Shown here in pieces: positions 11,291-29,200 of a stretch of DNA of 64,000 nucleotides. Under the pieces are notes generated by a model. That model saw only the letters and a list, made by a program, of their open reading frames with translations. It made no database searches and was not told the DNA's origin. Source of the DNA: Odiellus spinosus. Its lineage: Eukaryota > Arthropoda > Arachnida > Opiliones > Phalangiidae. A program made the translations under genes and the position numbers. Within the stretch, counting starts at the first letter, position 1. Each line of letters opens with the position of its first letter. Location of the stretch: the NCBI GenBank assembly GCA_963920705.1, contig OY987239.1, forward strand, positions 9,701,504 to 9,765,503. The letters are read 5' to 3'.

Positions 11291-12990
11291 AATGTCTAGT
11301 TTCAATTCAAGTATAGGTTGTGTTAAATGTAATTCAGCGCATTCGTGGCTTCGTTTTAAAGCGTTGGATCGCTGGGCAAAGGGTGCCGGGTTCGAATCCC
11401 GCTTAATGCTAAGTTTTATTATTAAAAATAGTCAAGTTTAAATTCAAGTATAGGTTTCGTTTATTCTATTTCAGAGCATACGTGGCGCTGTGGTAAAGTA
11501 TTGGGTCGCTGGGCAGAGGGTCTCGGGTTCGAATCCCGCCTTTACGCTTAGTTTTATCATTAAAAAATGTCAAGTTTCAATTCAAGTATAGGTTTCGTTC
11601 ATTGTATTCCAGCGCGTTCGTAGATTCGTTTTAAAGCGTTGGATCGCTGGGCAAAGGGTGCCGGGTTCGAATCCCGCCTTTTCGCTTAGTTTTATTATTA
11701 AAAAATGTCAAGTTTCAATTCAAGTATAGGTTTCGTTAATTGTATTCCAGCGCGTTCGTAGCTTAGTTTTAAAGCGTTGGATCGCTGGGCAAAGGGTGCC
11801 GGGTTCGAATCCCGCTTAATGCTAGGTTTTATTATTAAAAATAGTCAAGTTTAAATTCAAGTATAGGTTTCGTTTATTCTAGATCAGAGCATACGTGGCT
11901 CTGTGGTAAAGTATTGGGTCGCTGGGCAAAGGGTCTCGGGTTCGAATCCCGCCTTTACGCTTAGTTTTATTATTTAAAAATGTCAAGTTTCAATTCAAGT
12001 ATAGGTTTCGTTTATTCTACTTCAGAGCATACGTGGCGCTGTGGTAAAGTATTGGGTCGCTGGGCAGAGGGTCTCGGGTTCGAATCCCGCCTTTACGCTT
12101 AGTTTTATTATTAAAAAATGTCAAGTTTAAATTCAAGTAATGATTGTGTTAATTGTATTTCAGCGCATCCGTGGCTTTGTGGTAAAGTATTGGGTCGCTG
12201 GGCAAAGGGTGCCGGGTTCGAATCCCGCCTTTACGCTTAGTTTTATTATTTAAAAATGTCAAGTTTAAATTCAAGTAATGATTGTGTTAATTGTATTTCA
12301 GCGCATCCGTGGCTTTGTGGTAAAGTATTGGGTCGCTGGGCAAAGGGTGCCGGGTTCGAATCCCGCCTTTACGCTTAGTTTTATTATTTAAAAATGTCAA
12401 GTTTCAATTCAAGTATAGGTTTCGTTTATTCTACTTCAGAGCATACGTGGCGCTGTGGTAAAGTATTGGGTCGCTGGGCAGAGGGTCTCGGGTTCGAATC
12501 CCGCCTTTACGCTTAGTTTTATTATTAAAAAATGTCAAGTTTAAATTCAAGTAATGATTGTGTTAATTGTATTTCAGCGCATCCGTGGCTTTGTGGTAAA
12601 GTATTGGGTCGCTGGGCAAAGGGTGCCGGGTTCGAATCCCGCCTTTACGCTTAGTTTTATTATTTAAAAATGTCAAGTTTCAATTCAAGTATAGGTTTCG
12701 TTTATTCTACTTCAGAGCATACGTGGCGCTGTGGTAAAGTATTTGGTCGCTGGGCATAGGGTATCGGGTTCGAATCCCGCCTTTACGCTTAGTTTTATAA
12801 TTAAAAAATGTCAAGTTTCAATTCAAGTATAGGTTTCGATAATTGTATTCCAGCGCGTTCGTAGCTTAGTTTTAAAGCGTTGGATCGCTGGGCAAAAGGT
12901 GCCGGGTTCGAATCCCGCTTAATGCTAAGTTTTATTATTTAAAAATGTCAAGTTTGAATTCAAGTATAGGTTTCGTTCAATGTACTTCAG
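11291..12990 (+). repeat. Tandem array of about 12 tRNA-like units (plus orientation)
   Basis: Twelve units of about 135-145 bp, each containing a tRNA-like core: an A-box-like TGGCTTTGTGGT and an exact B-box GGTTCGAATCC (near 11390, 11528, 11662, 11807, 11938, 12077, 12212, 12353, 12492, 12628, 12767, 12904). The cores are followed by TTAGTTTTATTATT and a shared leader AATGTCAAGTTT. Three sub-types are interspersed: 3' ends TTAATGCT with a TTCGTTTTAAAG D-arm, and 3' ends TTTACGCT with either a GCGCTGTGG or a GCTTTGTGG D-arm. By eye the T-arm is imperfect at its outer pair, only about four acceptor pairs form and the anticodon arm is poor. I therefore treat them as pseudo-tRNA satellite units rather than working tRNA genes. 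They may still be transcribed by pol III. Confidence 0.75.
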
Positions 12991-13071
12991 GGCGTCCGTG
13001 GCGTCGTGATATAGTGTTGGGCCGCGGATTTTAATGAAAACTGTCGGAAGCTACTCAGCCTGGCTATAAAT

Positions 13072-13420
13072 TTGCATGAGCGCGTGGCTTAGTGGTAAAG
13101 TCTTCGCTCGCTAAGCACCAGATCGTGGGTTCGAATCCCACGCTGGCCAGATTGCCCTGTTGTGTGTGGTTAACACTTCAAAACTAAATACAGCCTTGTT
13201 GAGTGAGCTATATCACGCTTCAGAAATGATACCAAACCAGCCTTGTCGTGTGGGCTTAAAAACACGCCGCGGTGCAGAGAAAACACATGTTGCGGGGCTG
13301 ATGCCGCCCCCATATGGGGGTGGCTGTCACGCACCTTCAGCAAGTGCGTGACGCCGACTGCATTAATGTGCGCTGTCTGCGCCGCGCGATTTTTTCCCTC
13401 CGGATCTACTTTTTTTGTAT
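13072..13420 (+). mobile_element. SINE-like element with tRNA-derived head
   Basis: The head (about 13078-13150) has an A box TGGCTTAGTGGT, a B box GGTTCGAATCC and a perfect T-arm GTGGG/CCCAC. The 5' acceptor does not pair with the 3' GCTGGCC. It is followed by about 270 bp of unrelated body with higher GC, including the palindrome CCCCCATATGGGGG near 13310 and a nine-pair hairpin GTCACGCAC / GTGCGTGAC near 13328-13353. The body passes into a run of T and then short TATATCAATTTT repeats (13500-13640). This order, tRNA head, body, simple tail, is that of a SINE. It occupies the centre of the inverted tRNA-like arrays. Confidence 0.55.
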
Positions 13421-13690
13421 CCCTCCGCCATTTTCATCCTGTTTTAGGATGTTTTCTACTATTCTTTAGAATTATTACTATTACAAAATCACTCTATTTT
13501 ATCAATCTTTCTTATTATATCATATTGTATCATATTTCAATTTTACATCAATTTTTTATCAATTTTACATCAATCTTATATCAATCTTATATCAATTTAA
13601 ATCAATTTTATAACAATTTTATATCAATTTTATTTCCATTATATATACATATATATATATAGATATCTATATTATATATATATAATAAAA
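13421..13690. repeat. AT-rich simple repeats
   Basis: Degenerate repeats of ATCAATTTTA and CAATCTTATA run from about 13500 to 13640, followed by an AT dinucleotide microsatellite to 13685. Confidence 0.6.
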
Positions 13691-14345
13691 CTAAGCGGGA
13701 ATCGAACCCGGGACCCCTTGCCTAGCGACCCAATACTTTACCACAAACCCACGAATGCGCACAATCATTACTTGAATTTAAACTTGAAATTTTTAAATAA
13801 CAAAACTTAGCGTAGAGGCGGGATTTGAACCCGAGACCCTTGGCCCAGCGACCTAATACTTTACCACAGAGCCACGTATGCTCTGAAGTAGAATAAACGA
13901 AACCTATACTTGAATTGAAACTTGACAATTTTTAATAATAAAACTAAGCGTAAAGGCGGGATTCGAACCCGGCACCCTTTGCCCAGCGACCCAATACTTT
14001 ACTACAAAGCCACGGATGCGCTGAAATACAATTAACACAATCATTACTTGAATTTAAACTTGACATTTTTAAATAATAAAACTAAGCGTAAAGGCGGGAT
14101 TCGAACCCGAGACCCTTTGCCCAGCGACCCAATACTTTACCACAGAGCCACGTATGCTCTGAAATAGAATAAACGAAACCTATACTTGAACTTAAACTTA
14201 ACTATTTTTAATAATAAAACTTAGCGTTAAGCAGGATTCGAACCCGGCACCCTTTGCCCAGCGATCCAACGCTTTAAAACGAAGCCACGAATGCGCTGAA
14301 TTACATTTAACACAAGCTATACTTGAATTGAAACTTGTCATTTTT
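13691..14345 (-). repeat. Tandem array of five tRNA-like units (minus orientation)
   Basis: The reverse-complement B box (GGATTCGAACCC or close variants) occurs near 13698, 13822, 13960, 14097 and 14232. The units are the same sub-types as in 11291-12990 but inverted. The outermost unit here (14200-14345) matches the outermost unit of the left array (11291-11425) almost base for base. The two arrays are therefore arms of one inverted duplication. One unit (near 13822) has a changed B box (TTTGAAC), so not every copy could promote transcription. Confidence 0.75.
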
Positions 14346-14348
14346 TTC

Positions 14349-16895
14349 CACCCCCCTGTAAAAAAAAAAACAATAAATACACCCCCTGTAAAAAAAATAA
14401 TAAATACACCCCCTGTAAAAAAAAATAAATACACCCCCTGTAAAAAAAAATAAAATACGCCCCTGTAAAAAAAAAAAATACACCCCCTGTAAAAAAAATA
14501 AATAATAAATACACCCCCTGTAAAAATAAATAATAAATAAACCCCCTGTAAAACTAAATAATAAATACACCCCCTGTAAAAAAATATAATAAATACACCC
14601 CCTGTAAAAAAATATAATAAATACACCCCCTGTAAAAAAAATAATAAATACACCCCCTGTAAAAAAAATAATAAATACACCCCCTGTAAAAAAAATAATA
14701 AATACACCCCCTGTAAAAAAAAATAATAAATACACCCCCTGTAAAAAAAAATAATAAATACACCCCCTGTAAAAAAATAATAAATTGAGATTGAGAAAAT
14801 TGAGATTGAGAAAATTGAGATTGAGAAAATTGAGATTGAGAAAATTGAGATTGAGAAAATTGAGATTGAGAAAATTGAGATTGAGAAAATTGAGATTGAG
14901 AAAATTGAGATTGAGAAAATTGAGATTGAGAAAATTGAGATTGAGAAAATTGAGATTGAGAAAATTGAGATTGAGAAAATTGAGATTGAGAAAATTGAGA
15001 TTGAGAAAATTGAGATTGAGAAAATTGAGATTGAGAAAATTGAGATTGAGAAAATTGAGATTGAGAAAATTGAGATTGAGAAAATTGAGATTGAGAAAAT
15101 TGAGATTGAGAAAATTGAGATTGAGAAAATTGAGATTGAGAAAATTGAGATTGAGAAAATTGAGATTGATACACCCCCTGTAAAAAATACGAAACGATAA
15201 ATACACCCGCTGTAAAAAATACGAAACGATAAATACACCCCCTGTAAAAAAAAATAAATCGTACATACACCCCCTGTAAAAAAAAATCGTACATACACCC
15301 CCTGTAAAAAAAATCGTACATACACCCCCTGAAAAAAAAAAAATCGTACATACACCCCCTGAAAAAAAATAAATCGTAAATACACCCCCTGTAAAAAAAA
15401 TAAATCGTAAATACACCCCCTGTAAAAAAAAATAAATCGTAAATACACCCCCTGTAAAAAATAAATCGTAAATACACCCCCTGTAAAAAAAATAAATCGT
15501 AAATACACCCCCTGTAAAAAAATAAATCGTAAATACACCCCCTGTAAAAAGAATCAATCGTAAATACACCCCCGGTAAAAAAAATCGTAAATACACCCCC
15601 GGTAAAAAAAAAATCGTAAATACACCCCCTGTAAAAAAAATAAATAATAAATACACCCCCTGTAAAAAAAATAAATCATAAATACACCCCCTGTAAAAAA
15701 AAAAAAAAATAATACACCCCCTGTAAAAAATAATAAATACACCCCCTGTAAAAAATAATAAATACACCCCCTGTAAAAAATAATAAATACACCCCCTGTA
15801 AAAAATAATAAATACACCCCCTGTAAAAAATAATAAATACACCCCCTGTAAAAAATAATAAATACACCCCCTGTAAAAAAAAATAATAAATACACCCCCT
15901 GTAAAAACAAATCATAAATACACCCCCTGTAAAAACAATAATTAATAAATACACCCCCTGTAAAAAATAAATAATACACCCCTGTAAAAAAAATAAAAAA
16001 TAAATACACCCCTGTAAAAAAAAATAAAAAAATAAATACACCCCTGTAAAAAAAAAAATAATAAATACACCCCCTGTAAGAAAAATAAATAAATACACCC
16101 CTGTAAGAAAAATAAATAATACATAATACACCCCCTGTAAAAAAATAAATAAATAATACACCCCCTGTAAAAAAAATAAATAATGAATACACCCCCTGTA
16201 AAAAAAATAAATAATGAATACACCCCCTGTACAAAAAATAAATAAGAAATACATCCCCTGTAAAAAATAAATAATACACCCCCTGTAAAAAAAAAATAAT
16301 AAATACACCCCCTGTAAAAAAAAAAAAAAATAATACACCCCCTGTAAAAAATAATAAATACACCCCCTGTAAAAAATAATAAATACACCCCCTGTAAAAA
16401 ATAAATACACCCCCTGTAAAAAATAAATACACCCCCTGTAAAAAATAATAAATACACCCCCTGTAAAAAATAATAAATACACCCCCTGTAAAAAATAATA
16501 AATACACCCCCTGTAAAAAATAATAAATACACCGCCTGTAAAAAATAATAAATACACCGCCTGTAAAAAATAATAAATACACCCCCTGTAAAAAATAATA
16601 AATACACCCCCTGTAAAAAATAATAAATACACCCCCTGTAAAAAATAATAAATACACCCCCTGTAAAAAATAATAAATACACCCCCTGTAAAAAATAATA
16701 AATACACCCCCTGTAAAAAATAATAAATACACCCCCTGTAAAAAATAATAAATACACCCCCTGTAAAAAATAATAAATACACCCCCTGTAAAAAATAATA
16801 AATACACCCCCTGTAAAAAATAATAAATACACCCCCTGTAAAAAATAATAAATACACCCCCTGTAAAAAATAATAAATACACCCCCTCTAAAAAA
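14349..16895 (-). repeat. About 2.5 kb array of a 25-bp G-run minisatellite
   Basis: Units contain TACACCCCCTGTAAAAAA followed by TAATAAA or variants (TAAATCGTAAA, TAAATAATGAA). From about 16340 to 16890 the 25-bp unit is almost perfect; between 15175 and 16330 it is more varied in length (20-33 bp). Each unit has TACA and TGTA flanking five C, a tiny inverted repeat, and the other strand carries a GGGGG run every 25 bp. All three minus frames stay open for hundreds of codons through the array. That is a consequence of low stop-codon content in the unit and is not a gene. Confidence 0.88.
14786..15170. repeat. Perfect 15-bp minisatellite inside the 25-bp array
   Basis: About 26 copies of TTGAGATTGAGAAAA without a visible change from first to last. 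It interrupts the G-run array and is sharply bounded on both sides by TACACCCCCTGTA units. The near absence of divergence suggests recent amplification. Confidence 0.9.
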
Positions 16896-17289
16896 TTTTA
16901 AATTTTTTTTCCAAAAAAATTGATTTTTTTTACAAGTAGCAATTTACCGCTTTTAAATTAATGCCAATAACGTTTATAACTTATTTTCTAATAATAATTC
17001 GGCAATTATAAGTTTAATTTTTCTCTAGTTACGATAAAAAAAATGTATATTATAACGATGTTTAATGAGTAAACTCAAAGATGTCGCCACAATAGAGCCC
17101 ATTTTTCGAGACTCGTCATCTCTTGATAGTAAAATTACCTTTTACTACCGCCATACAATTATCTTTTCGTTGTATAATAAACAAATATTTGCTCGAGGGT
17201 TAAAAAAAATTGTAAATAGATTGAAATAATACTAATTTTATTAGGAATAAACGAGAAGTAATTTTTTGAAATTCTAAATTCAATTTTCT
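16896..17289. other. Spacer with one copy of a dispersed sequence
   Basis: AT-rich DNA downstream of the GMC stop codon. Bases about 17045-17125 match two other places in the window (about 39690-39780, inverted, and 50015-50100) in the stretch around AAGATGTCGCCACAATAGAG. I do not recognise the family. Confidence 0.5.
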
Positions 17290-25378
<8,089 letters not shown>

Positions 25379-25426
25379 ACACAATAATTAACTGATTTTA
25401 AAAGATCCACCGGAGACCCATTTACG

Positions 25427-25462
25427 CAGAAGCCAGTGAAAGGAGAGTTTCATCAGCTTCTG
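25427..25462. mobile_element. 36-bp solo-ends derivative of MITE family A
   Basis: The sequence consists of CAGAAGCC then GAGAGTTTCATCAGCTTCTG, that is, the two family A ends almost fused. It is flanked by ATTTACG and CTTTACG, a 7-bp duplication with one mismatch. About 300 internal bases are missing compared with full copies. Confidence 0.65.
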
Positions 25463-25961
25463 CTTTACGTAAAAGGAAATTTAAGCGCGTTACAGCTATG
25501 CTAGTCTAAAACAATTAACTCATTCAAATCAAAACTTCTTTTGGACAGCCAATTTAACTAATATGATAATAATCTCAAACCAGACTCGTAACTACACTGT
25601 TCTATATTATACTTTAACCTGATTAACGACAGTGAGGTGTACAGAACATGTCAAGAATCTACCTTCATCCCGAGCTCCTTTTAAAAATCAGGAAAAGGAA
25701 AAAAAAATTAAACTTAAAACTGCGATGGGTCATGTAAAACGACAATCAATCATAAAATAATTGAAACAACACGGAAAGTTTGCTTAACTTCAAAGTGTTG
25801 ATAAAATTAAAATTTCCCCATACAATGTCCCAAGCTCTCATAATTATAAATTTTTCTACTATCGTTTGTCATTGTCTAAAACTAATATCTTTGACATACA
25901 ATTAAACTAAAATTACCTAATTGCAGACAAAGTATTTTTGAAACCAGAAGCCAGTTAAATG

Positions 25962-26193
25962 CCTTACCAAAAAAAGTTAGTTTGATCTGAAGAGGTCTTC
26001 AAGAACACTACAAAAGTCTTGGGGAAGTTTTAAGGAGTTCCCCAAGACTTCTTGACCTAATGGAAGACTTCCCCAAGACCTCTTAGGACTACATAAGACA
26101 CCCGAAAGACTTGCCCAAGACCTCTTAAGACTACATAAGACACCCGAAAGACTTCCCCAAGACCTCTTAAGACTAACTTTTATAGGAAAGGGA
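25962..26193. mobile_element. Family E element, copy 2
   Basis: It begins CCTTACCAAAAAAAGTTAG and ends near AACTTTTATAGGAAAGG. It contains three tandem copies of the GACACCCGAAAGACTT...CTTAAGACTA block, more than other copies. It lies just downstream of the HPS1 stop codon. Confidence 0.7.
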
Positions 26194-26246
26194 AACACAA
26201 TTGGTAATTTTAACAAATTGGGAAAAACCAAAATATTACCTGAGTA

Positions 26247-29200
26247 TCATGCCTTAACCAAACCATAGAGTGTACCCCAATGGCGCGCTGCCCTTGCAAG
26301 TTCCTCTTCAATTTCGAATTCGTCTATTTGGAAGGAATTCGGCACGACTTCACCATATTTAACCTGTCTGGTCACATTCCAAACAGTAAACGCTGTCGAG
26401 ACTTATCTTTTGCCGCTATTGGTGTGATGTGTGTTACGTGGTTAATCTCCAATGCCATGCTGGACCTCCAAGTAGAATTGAACAGTTATTTTTCTGAGTG
26501 ATTTAAAAGAGGCATTGTTTTTTCGTCTACTAAGTGACATTTAAAGCCTGGGCCCAGGTTACACATTATGTATGGTGTCAAATTTACAGTACCAGGCTTG
26601 GGGGTAAGCACCCTGTACTATTCTTATTTCCTTTACAATCCACAATACTTCTTTCTTGCACCAAGTACTCTTTTCCACAATTTAGCACGTTCGTATCAAA
26701 AATTTTCTTCACTGATTGGATTCGTCTAAATTCTTAAGGTTACTTACTCAATTCACTAAATTGTTCTTCAATTAGTCTTAATTAGGCCTATTAAGTTGGC
26801 AAAAAACTAAAAACACTATTAAAATTCATTTTTATACATAATTTCTGTAAATAATTGATATATATACAAGCAAGATTATTTTATGATCACAACAAATCAA
26901 GAGGAGTGTGTGACACTCCCGTTATCTCCCAAATGGCAGCCGCCAAGCGACGTGATTGGTCCAAAATGGTAGGCGGAGTGTTCACACCAACGTGAATGCA
27001 AAACAATTCGTATACGTGCACTCTATCAATGTTCTTATGATCTGGAAAACACTCTGCAGACAATTTCCTATAAAGCGGATCGATAAAAGTTATTTATGAC
27101 CGATAGCTCATTATAACTTTAAGCGTGTCGGTTTCGGTATAATATTATTTGTTTGATTTTTTGACTGGCTGGCTGTTTTTTGTTTAACTAACATTAAGCT
27201 TATTTATATTTTGCACATTTGTACCCTTACGGAAAAAAGTTAGTCTGATCTGAAGAGGCGTCCTCAAGAACACTACAAAAGTCTTGGGGAAGTTATGTAA
27301 GACACCCGAAAGATTTCCCCAAGACATCTTAAGACTAACTCCGAGAAGCATATCAAAGGAATTAAACAAACGTCTTACTTATAAAAATCTGTTCCAATTA
27401 TTCCTGGCAATGGGTATTTTCGAAGGGACGGAAAGTTCTTTGGTTTGAGTGGTTTACCCTTATTTAAAAACAAGAAAAAAAACAGCAAAAAATGGATATA
27501 AGACATTGATTTAAAATTATCTTAATTCATTAAGGGATAATTAAGACAAGGAACACGATATTTTTAATTCGTTAAAATTAAATAAAATTATTTGTTAATT
27601 CACATTTAATTAAAGTTGTGGTTTGAATCGACTAAGCTTATCTTTCATAGTGATAAAGATACGGATAGTAAAATTGGTGGCTGATCGAAGAGTGTGTTTT
27701 TATACATATATTTTGCTACTAATTATCACAATAATATTTGGAAAATCATTCAAAAACTCTAAGTCAGTTGGGTTGGAAATTGTATATCTGACGTTAATTG
27801 ACTCTTGCATATATTAAAATTATACTCACGTTGGTATCTTCGAACCATATGAAATAGGAATAATAGAATGAATCATCTTGGTAAAGTACCGCTTGTCGTT
27901 CTTTCATCAAATGAGTGTAGCAAACTTCCACCATACGCCATACCTGTTCCCATATTAAAACATTCAAGAGAAAAATTCAGGAGTATTACTGAGCATAGCC
28001 CTAATACAATTAGGTTATCAACTTACAGTCGAAAAGGATTTAACACTCAGTATCTAAGCTAATTATACGTATTTTTAAAATGTAATTCCTCGGATAATCT
28101 GATCACTAGTATAATTCCTGGGATAATCTGATCGCGAGCAATTCCTCGGATAATCTGATAGCCAGTAAATTCCTCAGATAATAGGATAGCAAGTAATTTC
28201 TCGGATTATCTGATCTGGAGTAATTTCTCTGATAATCTGATCAGGAGTAATTTCTCAGACAATCTGATTGTTAGTAATTTTTCGGATGATCTGATCGGGA
28301 GTAATTTCTCGGATAATCAGATCGGGAGTAATTTCTCTGATAATCTGTTCGGGAGTAATTTCTCTGATAATCTGTTCGGGAGTAATTTCTCTGATAATCT
28401 GATCAGGAGTATAATTCCTGGGATAATCTGATCGCGAGCAATTCCTCGGATAATCTGATAGCCAGTAAATTCCTCAGATAATAGGATAGCAAGTAATTTC
28501 TCGGATTATCTGATCTGGAGTAATTTCTCTGATAATCTGATCAGGAGTAATTTCTCAGACAATCTGATTGTTAGTAATTTTTCGGATGATCTGATCGGGA
28601 GTAATTTCTCGGATAATCAGATCGGGAGTAATTTCTCGGATAATCAGATCGGGAGTAATTTCTCTGATAATCTGTTCGGGAGTAATTTCTCTGATAATCT
28701 GATCAGGAGTATAATTCCTGGGATAATCTGATCGCGAGCAATTCCTCGGATAATCTGATAGCCAGTAAATTCCTCAGATAATAGGATAGCAAGTAATTTC
28801 TCGGATTATCTGATCAGGAGTAATTTCTCTGATAATCTGATCAGGAGTAATTTCTCTGATAATCTGATCAGGAGTAATTTCTCTGATAATCTGATCAGGA
28901 GTAATTTCTCTGATAATCTGATCGGGAGTAATTTCTCTGATAATCTGATCGGGAGTAATTTCTCTGATAATCTGTTCGGGAGTAATTTCTATGATAATCT
29001 GATCAGGAGTATAATTCCTGGGATAATCTGATCGCGGGCAATTCCTCGGATAAACTGATAGCCAGTAAATTCCTCATATAATAGGATAGCAAGTAATTTC
29101 TCGGATTATCTGATCAGGAGTAATTTCTCTGATAATCTGATTGTAAGTAATTTTTCGGATGATCTGATCGGGAGTAATTTCTCGGATAATCAGATCGGGA

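Noticed and set aside
11291..14345. Functional tRNA genes
   Set aside because: B boxes are excellent, but acceptor stems pair at only about four positions and the anticodon arms are poor, so I treat the units as pseudo-tRNA repeats.
14198..16882. Overlapping minus-strand frames of 296-511 codons rich in Phe, Tyr and Gly
   Set aside because: They are frames through the 25-bp and 15-bp arrays; three frames are open at once, which a gene would not show.
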